Assembly: GCF_000233955.1 (NCBI RefSeq)
Contig: NZ_JH376579.1
Span: 124,001-188,000 of the forward strand
DNA: 64,000 nt
Source of the DNA: Paraprevotella clara YIT 11840
GTDB taxonomy: Bacteria > Bacteroidota > Bacteroidia > Bacteroidales > Bacteroidaceae
Reading direction: 5' to 3'
In this document: positions 45,145 through 52,648 of the stretch, in pieces
Layout: each line of letters starts with the position of its first letter
Position numbering within the stretch: the stretch's first letter is position 1
Notes under the pieces: model-generated
Databases searched by the model: none
The model's input: only the letters and a program-made list of their open reading frames with translations
Told to the model about the DNA's origin: nothing
Program-made: the position numbers and the translations under genes

Positions 45145-46971
45145 ATGGATTTGCATAAATCGCTTACACTCGGCATAGCCAAGCAAGCTTGCCTCTGTTC
45201 TCGCTTAATCGCGATTTTCAAAAAATATATCCTCTGCGGATTGTTTGCCGCCGGACTCACCGCTTTCACGGGCTGCGACGACCTGTTCCGCGACACACCC
45301 GTGGACAAGATGTCGGAAAAAGACATCTGGAAGAACCCCATGCTTTTGGACGAGTATGTCTTGCCATGGTATCGGAACATGAACTCCGGCTTCTCTACTT
45401 ACGTTCCCACGACCATCGCTTTGGTCAAAAGCGCTTCGCGTTACTACATGCCCTGGTTCGGCGATCAGATAGTGCCCTCCAAGAACGACTATTACAATGC
45501 CGGTTACGGTGATTTACTGAAAAGCAACACCAAAGAAATCACCAACTGGGCACAAGTACAATGGTCGAACTACTATACACAGATACAGTCCGTAAACCGC
45601 TTGTTTGTCAACCAAGGCGAGATTGCCGAAGGTAGCCAAAAACAGCGTATATTGGGCGAGGCACATTTCTTCCGCGCCTACTATTATTATATGCTCTGGA
45701 GGCAGTTCGGTGGAGTAATGCTCATCCAAGAGCCTCTCGACCCGTTGAATGACAGCCGGAAATATCCGCGGGCCTCATACGAAGAAATGGTACGGGCCAT
45801 CGTGGACGACGCCCGGGCTGCCGCCACCGTCCTCCCTTTGGAATATGATGCTACGGACGAGGGGCGCATCACCCAAGGAGCAGCTCTCATGCTGGTGGCT
45901 AAAACATTCCAATGGGCTTCGAGCGACGTATTTCAGAATCAGGAAAAAACGTATCTGGGCTTCAGCGACGACCGTTCTCACGACATGCTCGACTCGGCAC
46001 GGGTAGCCTACGAAACCCTCATGGGCTTGCAGTACTATGACTTGATACAGATAGCCGGAACGGATGAGGAAAGTATCAAACAAGAATACCGAAACATATT
46101 CCTCACCAAGAACAGCAAGGAATCCATTCTTGAAGTACAGCACTCTGACGACGGCAATTACGACACGGGCTTCGGCCATAAACTGGATCGTGACGCCGCC
46201 GCTCCCCACTTTACGGGTACGACAGCCGCTTATACGCCCACGCAGAACCATGTGGATGAATATGGCATGCGCGCCGGCCTCACTTACGATGCACAGCACC
46301 CTTATGTGGGACGCGACTACCGCTTCTACGCCAATATCCTGTATGACGGCTCCACCTATAACGGGCATGTCATGGACATACACTACACACGCGAAGGCAA
46401 CAACGAAATCCCGGGAGAGGACCTGACGGCCTACGGCACGTCCACCACAGCAGCCGTGACCCGCACGGGCTACTATATGGGCAAGTTCGTCAACGAAAAA
46501 CAACAGATCAACAACGACGAAGCCTATGCCAGCAGCCAGAATTACATCATCTGGCGTTATGCGGAAGTATTGCTGGATTATGCAGAAGTAATGTTCCGGT
46601 TGGGCAACACAGAAGCGGCACGTACCCAAGTGAACGCCATCCGCCGCCGTGCGCACATGGACGAGTTGCCCTCGCTCACATGGGAGCAACTGGTGAATGA
46701 ACGCCGCGTGGAACTGGCTTTTGAAGAAACTTCATATTGGGATTTTTTCCGTTGGGGCATAGCTGAGGAAAAGCTGAACGGAACGAGCAACCCGCTTAAA
46801 GCGATGAAAATCGTGAAACGTGGTGAAACAACCACTTATTCCATCAGCAACATGAACCGTTTCCCACAACGTGTACGCGTGTTCCAAAAGATGCAGTATT
46901 ACCTTCCCATTCCTTGGGACGAGATACGCTACCACGGCATCGACCAAAATCCGGATTGGGTAGAAGTATAA
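45145..46971 (+). CDS. SusD/RagB family nutrient-binding lipoprotein
   Basis: A 608-residue lipoprotein forming the lid of the SusC transporter. The lipobox GLTAFTGC (Cys about 45) is preceded by KKYILCGLFAAGLTAF; the mature part has the SusD signatures FRAYYYYMLWRQFGGV, AKTFQWASSD and, in the C-terminal part, DYAEVMFRLGNTEAARTQVNAIRRRA with NERRVELAFEETSYWDFFRWG. The N-terminal 25 codons (MDLHKSLTLGIAKQ...) and the start codon come from a dispersed palindromic repeat, so the usual start 'MKKYIL' seems to have been replaced: where ATG would be expected, TTC precedes AAAAAA. It is followed by a small secreted protein gene 40 bp downstream. Confidence 0.93.
   Translation: MDLHKSLTLGIAKQACLCSRLIAIFKKYILCGLFAAGLTAFTGCDDLFRDTPVDKMSEKDIWKNPMLLDEYVLPWYRNMNSGFSTYVPTTIALVKSASRYYMPWFGDQIVPSKNDYYNAGYGDLLKSNTKEITNWAQVQWSNYYTQIQSVNRLFVNQGEIAEGSQKQRILGEAHFFRAYYYYMLWRQFGGVMLIQEPLDPLNDSRKYPRASYEEMVRAIVDDARAAATVLPLEYDATDEGRITQGAALMLVAKTFQWASSDVFQNQEKTYLGFSDDRSHDMLDSARVAYETLMGLQYYDLIQIAGTDEESIKQEYRNIFLTKNSKESILEVQHSDDGNYDTGFGHKLDRDAAAPHFTGTTAAYTPTQNHVDEYGMRAGLTYDAQHPYVGRDYRFYANILYDGSTYNGHVMDIHYTREGNNEIPGEDLTAYGTSTTAAVTRTGYYMGKFVNEKQQINNDEAYASSQNYIIWRYAEVLLDYAEVMFRLGNTEAARTQVNAIRRRAHMDELPSLTWEQLVNERRVELAFEETSYWDFFRWGIAEEKLNGTSNPLKAMKIVKRGETTTYSISNMNRFPQRVRVFQKMQYYLPIPWDEIRYHGIDQNPDWVEV
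45149..45219. repeat. Palindromic dispersed repeat, copy 3 (at the susD start)
   Basis: ATTTGCATAAATCGCT, CACTCGGCA, the centre AGCAAGCT and CTCGCTTAATCG with GATTTTC are shared with the copy at 32185-32255, in the same order and near-identical spacing. The hairpin core changed on both sides, from CGAGC/GCTCG to CAAGC/GCTTG, which preserves pairing. It spans the susC-susD junction and encodes the N-terminus of SusD. Confidence 0.75.
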
Positions 46972-47011
46972 CATAGATATTAGTGATTGTTTAACTAAAA
47001 AGAGAAAGAAA

Positions 47012-47902
47012 ATGAAAAAGATTATCAGTACCTTATTTTTAGGTTTGGCCTGTACCATCGGAGTACAGGCACAGGAGTACAACCTGTTTTATGATGTCGA
47101 CGCAGACGGTTGGCTTTGGTTTGACTCCCAAGAAAAGATAGACAAGTATGTAGGCCTTTGCAACGAAGCGGACAATAAAATTGACCCGAATGGCAAAATC
47201 ATCCAAATGGTACCGGCAGACATCGCTCCCGATTATCCTCCCACTTATGCCGACCCGTTCTGGGAAGGTGCCGGAGAAGGTGGTGAAATCGGCGCAGAAG
47301 GTTTCCGTACGGGAGCCATTATCACAGCAGCCTCATCGGCTATAGGAAACCCAAATGGAGGAGGATTTGTTGTTCTCATGCCATCCTGTTCCTCTTTCAG
47401 TATCTGCTTGTCACGCGAAGGACAGACTTGTGTACGTATGATGGCTTCAAAAGATATCAATACCGTATTTACCAATTACGACGTTATCAGTGCCAAATAT
47501 GCACTACCCGGATTTAGCCCATTATTTCGTTCTGGAATATTCACATGGAAAAACATTGAGACTTTAACCAATAACAATGGAGGTTATTCCCTCAAAAGCA
47601 ACGAACCTATCTACGCTTATTTCCAATCTGCTACTGCCGACCCTATTTACATCCACGGCATTCGCGTGACCACTCCGACCAACAGCACGGTGAACATCAA
47701 GGAAACCGTAGCCCCGAAGTCCCGCATCTTCTTCGAGGGCAACCGCGTGGTGCTGAACGAAGCTACCGACATCAAGGTATATAATGCCAACGGACTGCTG
47801 ATGAACGCCGCCCATACCGACCGTATGGACCTGTCGAACATGCCTAAAGGCATCTATATCGTGAAAGCCGGCGACGCCATTCGCAAATTGGCCGTGCAAT
47901 AA
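47012..47902 (+). CDS. Small secreted protein with T9SS-like C-terminal domain
   Basis: A 296-residue exported protein (signal peptide ending near GVQAQ) of unknown function. The middle part has a jelly-roll/beta character with PTYADPFWEGAGEGGEIGAEGFRTGAI and FVVLMPSCSSFSICLSREGQ. The last ~80 residues (SRIFFEGNRVVLNEATDIKVYNANGLLMNAAHTDRMDLSNMPKGIYIVKAGDAIRKLAVQ in outline) form a type IX-secretion-like sorting domain. It is the last gene of the protease/SusCD operon, 40 bp after susD, and may be an accessory surface-binding protein for the same substrate. A strong terminator follows. Confidence 0.8.
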   Translation: MKKIISTLFLGLACTIGVQAQEYNLFYDVDADGWLWFDSQEKIDKYVGLCNEADNKIDPNGKIIQMVPADIAPDYPPTYADPFWEGAGEGGEIGAEGFRTGAIITAASSAIGNPNGGGFVVLMPSCSSFSICLSREGQTCVRMMASKDINTVFTNYDVISAKYALPGFSPLFRSGIFTWKNIETLTNNNGGYSLKSNEPIYAYFQSATADPIYIHGIRVTTPTNSTVNIKETVAPKSRIFFEGNRVVLNEATDIKVYNANGLLMNAAHTDRMDLSNMPKGIYIVKAGDAIRKLAVQ

Positions 47903-47930
47903 GCCGCAAACTTTCCGGATTATTAACACA

Positions 47931-47974
47931 AAACAATCTCAGCCAAACGAAAAATCATTTGGCTGAGATTGTTT
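47931..47974. terminator. Strong bidirectional terminator of AATCTCAGCCAAA repeat family
   Basis: AAACAATCTCAGCCAAA (47931-47947) pairs perfectly over 17 bp with 47958-47974, followed by seven T residues. It terminates the SusCD operon and, in reverse, could serve the gene ending at 48141. The palindrome also occurs at 33679-33736. Confidence 0.9.
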
Positions 47975-47978
47975 TTTT

Positions 47979-48014
47979 ATTCTGCTGCAAACGATTTTTC
48001 GTTTGGCGCAGAAT
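47979..48014. terminator. Second hairpin downstream of SusCD operon
   Basis: ATTCTGC and GCAGAAT form the outer stem with an inner CAAACGA/TCGTTTG stem, separated by one two-base mismatch. It shows similarity to the preceding hairpin (CGTTTGGC, AATGATTT) and may belong to the same repeat family, oriented for the converging minus-strand gene. Confidence 0.65.
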
Positions 48015-48140
48015 GATTTCAGCCTTTCAATAAAGCGTCTCCTTTTGCCTTACTAATCTGAGAAACAATTATTTGCAGACCATTTCCCAAACAAAGGACT
48101 TCCAACTTCTTTTCTTACAAGATTGCATCCGCAAGAGAAA

Positions 48141-49874
48141 TCAATCTCTCACCACATGGATAGAGACTTTGATATAAGGAGTATCTTTCTGTCCGCCCAA
48201 ACCGGCATAGACATTCTTCCTTACGCTATAACCTTCGGGTGCGGTAACCGTACACTTCTCGGTAATGTCCGTTCCGTCACCGTCTCCGCTAACCCATGCT
48301 TTCCGCTCTGCGTCGGTAAAGGCGTTCCAAGATTCCTCTTCTACCCAAATCCACAACTCGTAAGTGTACTCGTCGCCGGAAGGCAGGTTTTCTATTCCGG
48401 AAAGGGTAACCTTCAGGTTGCTCTCCGACACTTTCACGCCGTGCAATGTCGTTGCATTACCTTCGAGAATAATGTCTTCTTCATATTTGCCATTGACGCG
48501 GATGGCAAAGTCGTCGGCTTCCGCAAACCATTCCCTTTCGATGTCGGTCGGAATCTGAAGCTCGATGTCGGCAGAAGTGCCCGGTTCCGGATCAGGTTCT
48601 GGCTCGGGTTCCGGTTCTGGCTCCGGATCGGGTTCCGGATCAACCGGAGTCTCGCCGCCGTCGGTAGTGAAGCCCGGGTTGCAACCGCCTTCAACATAGT
48701 CGTTCGACGTAGCCACGTTCACCAATGTGGTTCCAATCTTTATTTCCGCCTCTTCTTTGCCAAAGCCATTCCATACATAGAACTTTTCATAATTGAAATA
48801 GAAATTAGGTCCTACGACGTTTTTCAGGCTATAAGTACCCTTCAACTCGCATTCGTTACATGCAATCATGGCCTTCCCCCAACCCATTACCTTGAAGCGT
48901 AAGGCAGATTTCAGAGAATACTCATAACACAAATCGCCTAAATCGGCCAATCCGCCTTCACGTAAAATGACGGTAGCACCAGAGATTTCCGTTTTGGACG
49001 ACTTGATGTACTCTGCCGTAAGCTCGCAAAAGTCCTCCAACTCCAATTTCTCAGTAACTTGCAACTTACAGCCGACATGAACATTCGTTTTCTCCTCCAA
49101 ATCCAGGTTGCGGGCATACAATGTACCTTCAACACAAACCGTGGACATATCTCCGAACTCTGATTCCTCCTTGCCACTCGTCACATTCAAGTCACCCACT
49201 ACATGAAGTTTAGAAGATCCGTCTGTATCAAGTTCGTCGCACACGAAATCGCCTCCCACATACACATCTCCATTCAACTCCACTTTGCCCTTTACGCTAA
49301 GGTCTGACACGGTTTTCAAAGTAGCTCCTTTCTTAACGGCAAATTCATCTCCTTTGTTTTTGACGCTGAACTCACCGTAATTGAGTACGGTTATCTCCTC
49401 AAGAACATTACTTTCAAAAATGACTGTTCCACCGTCCTTAACGATGATACGTCCACCCTTTCCTGTGTATTTCTTCACATACAACGTTCCGTCTACGAAG
49501 ATATCTTTTCTTATCGTCCCGCCGTCAATGGTATACACCCCTTCCTTTGGAACATAAGAAGGAACATCCCAACCGTTAAATTGTTTGTCGGACAATGTGG
49601 CGACCTCATCCGGAATGGACGGAACCTCTTCCAATTCCAAGTTGCAAGCCTCATTCACATTTTCCCTCAATTCCATGCTCCCCTCCATCGCACGGGTCTG
49701 CACCCCGTCCGCATCCCCGATGGTCAAAGCGGTATTGTTGCTGAACAATATCGTCTGACCGGAGGGCACGGCAGGAATGGTCCCGCTGCCAATGGTCTCC
49801 AACTCCTCATTGGCACATCCGGCCAACGCCAGAGCCAAAGCCGGAATTAAAAAACTCTTCATTTTCATTCTCAT
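48141..49874 (-). CDS. Lipoprotein with beta-helix-like repeats and Pro-Glu/Asp linker
   Basis: I do not recognise a functional family. This 577-residue lipoprotein (MRMKMKSFLIPALALALAGC, lipobox LAGC) has a ~300-residue region of short valine-rich strands separated by Gly/Asp turns (VKGKVELNGDVYVGGDF, KLHVVGDLNVTSG, VCVEGTLYARNLDLEEKTNVHV), as in bactofilin-like or right-handed beta-helix proteins. A linker of PEP/DPEP repeats near residue 405-430 precedes a C-terminal beta domain (IELQIPTDIEREWFAEADDFAIRVNGKYEEDIILEG). It is minus-strand like the exopolysaccharide operon, but 74 bp separate it from the DUF1573 gene and its link to that operon is uncertain. Confidence 0.7.
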   Translation of the reverse strand: MRMKMKSFLIPALALALAGCANEELETIGSGTIPAVPSGQTILFSNNTALTIGDADGVQTRAMEGSMELRENVNEACNLELEEVPSIPDEVATLSDKQFNGWDVPSYVPKEGVYTIDGGTIRKDIFVDGTLYVKKYTGKGGRIIVKDGGTVIFESNVLEEITVLNYGEFSVKNKGDEFAVKKGATLKTVSDLSVKGKVELNGDVYVGGDFVCDELDTDGSSKLHVVGDLNVTSGKEESEFGDMSTVCVEGTLYARNLDLEEKTNVHVGCKLQVTEKLELEDFCELTAEYIKSSKTEISGATVILREGGLADLGDLCYEYSLKSALRFKVMGWGKAMIACNECELKGTYSLKNVVGPNFYFNYEKFYVWNGFGKEEAEIKIGTTLVNVATSNDYVEGGCNPGFTTDGGETPVDPEPDPEPEPEPEPEPDPEPGTSADIELQIPTDIEREWFAEADDFAIRVNGKYEEDIILEGNATTLHGVKVSESNLKVTLSGIENLPSGDEYTYELWIWVEEESWNAFTDAERKAWVSGDGDGTDITEKCTVTAPEGYSVRKNVYAGLGGQKDTPYIKVSIHVVRD

Positions 49875-49948
49875 AAAACATTTACATTAAAAAATTAAAC
49901 AAATAAAATGATATCACTATCTCGAAGGCCTCATGCCGCAGTCACCAA

Positions 49949-50524
49949 TTATTCTTCTCCACGCCACGGATAACGGGGACTTTCACGGCTATCCCGACTT
50001 ACGTCGTCTACATAGTATCCCTTTTCCGATTCATCACCGTCTACCAACCCTCTCACCAATGCACTTCTCTCTACTTCTTCCTTATAAAGCTCTTCATAAT
50101 CGCGTGTATAATCGGCATGCGGCACCACGTTCACATCAAACACGAGCTTTACCATGCCATTCGGATGTATATTACCATATATCCGTATGACGTGTTGTAC
50201 GTAACCGATATTCTTCGCACTCTCATACCTGAATCTCAGACGGGCTTTTCTCTCTGGCAAAACCATACGTTCGCCTTGCTTTAAAAGCGGAACGATACAC
50301 CCGCAAGAAGACTGTATGTCGCGTATGATAAGAGGCTGGTCGCCCGTATTCTCTATTTCGTATGACAAGTTAAGCACCTGTCCCGCAATCAACGGATAAT
50401 AATGACGTACGGAATCCGCCACAGATACCGTCGTCAGGCCTATATTCTTCTTGCAGGCCGGTAATCCCAAGCAACAGAGAAGGACACACACTACATATAT
50501 AATATTCACCTTCCTCATACCCAT
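49949..50524 (-). CDS. DUF1573 lipoprotein
   Basis: A 191-residue lipoprotein (MGMRKVNIIYVVCVLLCCLGLPAC) with a single DUF1573 immunoglobulin-like domain, characterised by YEIENTGDQPLIIRDIQSSCGCIVP and FVFDVNVVP-type strands. DUF1573 proteins are common and mostly uncharacterised periplasmic or outer-membrane lipoproteins. The ATG at 50524 directly follows the TGA of the DUF4838 gene (stop 50525-50527), so translation is coupled; a start at 50518 is also possible. It is the last gene of the exopolysaccharide operon as I define it, and no role in export is known. Confidence 0.83.
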   Translation of the reverse strand: MGMRKVNIIYVVCVLLCCLGLPACKKNIGLTTVSVADSVRHYYPLIAGQVLNLSYEIENTGDQPLIIRDIQSSCGCIVPLLKQGERMVLPERKARLRFRYESAKNIGYVQHVIRIYGNIHPNGMVKLVFDVNVVPHADYTRDYEELYKEEVERSALVRGLVDGDESEKGYYVDDVSRDSRESPRYPWRGEE

Positions 50525-52648
50525 TCAATACACTTTTATTTCATCACACGCCACAGACGCACGAGCCGCGGCGACTTGCATAAAACGAAGTTCCACAGGA
50601 ATATCCGGATTTACCGTTTCGAGTTTACAGCTCACTCTTTGCTTGCTGAACACCTCTTTCTCTCCGACCGGAGGAAGGCCGAACGACGCCATTTTCCCCT
50701 CTCCCTGCCACACTTCTACAGAAGCAGGCAAAAAGATGTGCCAAGCCGGAGCATACAGAAGCGAAAGCTCCAGAACAGCTCCGTCGGAAATCTTTCCGGG
50801 CGGTACTTGCAGGACGAACCGGCGGGACGAAGCGATGAACCATCCCGTATGATAGTCGGAAGGCAAAGCATAAAGCCCGTCGGTAAGCACGGGAAGAGAG
50901 GCTGCGTTTTCATCTTCCGCAGGCTGGCATGAAAGCCGTATTCCTTTCAAGGGATTTTGAGATTCACGGTTTTCGGTTTTCAAAACATTCCATTCCTCTA
51001 AATAACTTTGTACGCTTCCAAATGCCTCACGATAATTTCTCATACCGGAAAAAGCCGTATATCCATAAAGAGACTCCAAATACAGGTCGGCCTTGCGCTC
51101 ATCATAAGCTCCGGCAGGCATACGCAACAGTTCGAGACGGGTGAATTGCAGGGCTGTCAACAACTCATTCAACCTACGGCGTTCCATACCATCCGTTTGC
51201 TTGGCACAGCCGTCCAACCTGTCGCAGAATGCCCCGAACTCTACCGGGTCAAGCCAGGCTGCGACCGCATCGGCAATTCCTCCATAAGAAGGTAACAAAG
51301 CCTCACGTTCTTTCACGGTATGCTCCCACGAAAGGTAAGCCGGAAGCAAAATGTCAGACGCATGCGGATAGAAACGTTTCAGATAGCGTTCCGTATACGA
51401 CTCCAAAGGCAGGTCGGGATTGATCAACATACAAGCCAATGCAGCCGTCTGCAAATCATCGAAAGAGGCATAGTCGTAGCCGCTGCCGTTATAAAACAGT
51501 CCCTTCACGCCAAGGCTGTGAAAGTAACGCAAACGCTCACTCAAAACTCCTAAACAGGGATACGGCGTGAAATAGTCGTCGAAATTGCGCATGTAATCCC
51601 ACACATATATCCTCGAAACGACCTTACGCCACTCTTTTACTTTTCGGGAAAAATTCTCTGCCGGTCTCTTTCCGGCAAAGTCCGGCCACAAGGGCAAATC
51701 CATGGCGCTGATGATTACTCCGGCATTCTGAGGCAACGGTTCGGCCGGCGGTACTTCGGTCGTCCTGTAAGACGAAGTAAAAAACAAATGATGGGGGTAA
51801 CGTTCGGCCAAACGACGGATGAAACGGCTCACGGACGGAGTAGCCATTTTCCGCGTATTGCCCGCCGCCGTACAAGCCTTGCAGGCACAAACCGCACCGT
51901 TGTCGTTAGGCATAATGGCAAAACGTACCCCGCCGGCCTCCCCGTAATTATCCGTAACATAAGCCTCTACTGCCTTGAAAAACAGCTCCGAAGAAAAACA
52001 GAACTGGTTCTCGTCACGTTGCCCGTCTACCCAAGCCAAAGCCTCTTCAGGCACTTCGCCTGGAAAGACACGCCGAAGGTTATGCCCCCAAAGTCCCCAG
52101 TCGTAGTCCACATGATGGGAAGCCGTAACCGGCATCAGTTCGGGGTCTGCGTTGGAAGGAGAATATATTCCCCGGTATTCAAAAGCAAAATCGCCTTCGG
52201 CATGCGCTATGTCTATCATGGCCGGCGGCAAGTCCGAGGCTTCTATGCGCGGGTCTGCTCCAGAAGCCAGAAACTGGTATATCAACCATAGCATCTTATC
52301 TTCGTCGCAAGCGGTCAGACGTAATACATCGCCGTCAAGAACAGCCGAATAATCATGCTTCCCCTTCGCATCGATGTGCACTACGATTTGCAGGAACGTA
52401 CCTTGTGCAGGTTTTTGTCGCAAAGCCACACTACGGCTCCCCGTACGGCGATCGAGATGATTGAACAGATAATCTGCCCATTTCCGATCCGCTTCCACCC
52501 TTTCGTCGGCAGCTTTAACCCAATAATGGTCATAAGACGAAACACGGCGTGCCCCCGCCCGGGAACAGGCACAACACAACGACAGTATCAGTCCGAAGAA
52601 GAATACTGCTTTTAGCTTAGAAGTGTATGAACAGTTGCAGATATACAT
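50525..52648 (-). CDS. DUF4838 domain lipoprotein, possible glycan hydrolase/modifier
   Basis: A 707-residue lipoprotein (lipobox SLCCAC). The N-terminal ~140 residues resemble a GH20b/GH67-like substrate domain; the middle carries the DUF4838 barrel (FEYRGIYSPSNADPELM, WGLWGHNLRRVFPGEVPEEALAWVDG, RFAIMPNDNGAVCACKACTAAG, VWDYMRNFDDYFTPYP). The last ~120 residues are a beta domain. DUF4838 sits with glycoside-hydrolase-like barrels, but no activity is proven. Placed after the glycosyltransferase and TPR barrel, it occupies the position of PgaB, the lipoprotein that deacetylates and cleaves PNAG in other bacteria. It overlaps the TPR gene by 32 bp. Confidence 0.8.
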   Translation of the reverse strand: MYICNCSYTSKLKAVFFFGLILSLCCACSRAGARRVSSYDHYWVKAADERVEADRKWADYLFNHLDRRTGSRSVALRQKPAQGTFLQIVVHIDAKGKHDYSAVLDGDVLRLTACDEDKMLWLIYQFLASGADPRIEASDLPPAMIDIAHAEGDFAFEYRGIYSPSNADPELMPVTASHHVDYDWGLWGHNLRRVFPGEVPEEALAWVDGQRDENQFCFSSELFFKAVEAYVTDNYGEAGGVRFAIMPNDNGAVCACKACTAAGNTRKMATPSVSRFIRRLAERYPHHLFFTSSYRTTEVPPAEPLPQNAGVIISAMDLPLWPDFAGKRPAENFSRKVKEWRKVVSRIYVWDYMRNFDDYFTPYPCLGVLSERLRYFHSLGVKGLFYNGSGYDYASFDDLQTAALACMLINPDLPLESYTERYLKRFYPHASDILLPAYLSWEHTVKEREALLPSYGGIADAVAAWLDPVEFGAFCDRLDGCAKQTDGMERRRLNELLTALQFTRLELLRMPAGAYDERKADLYLESLYGYTAFSGMRNYREAFGSVQSYLEEWNVLKTENRESQNPLKGIRLSCQPAEDENAASLPVLTDGLYALPSDYHTGWFIASSRRFVLQVPPGKISDGAVLELSLLYAPAWHIFLPASVEVWQGEGKMASFGLPPVGEKEVFSKQRVSCKLETVNPDIPVELRFMQVAAARASVACDEIKVY

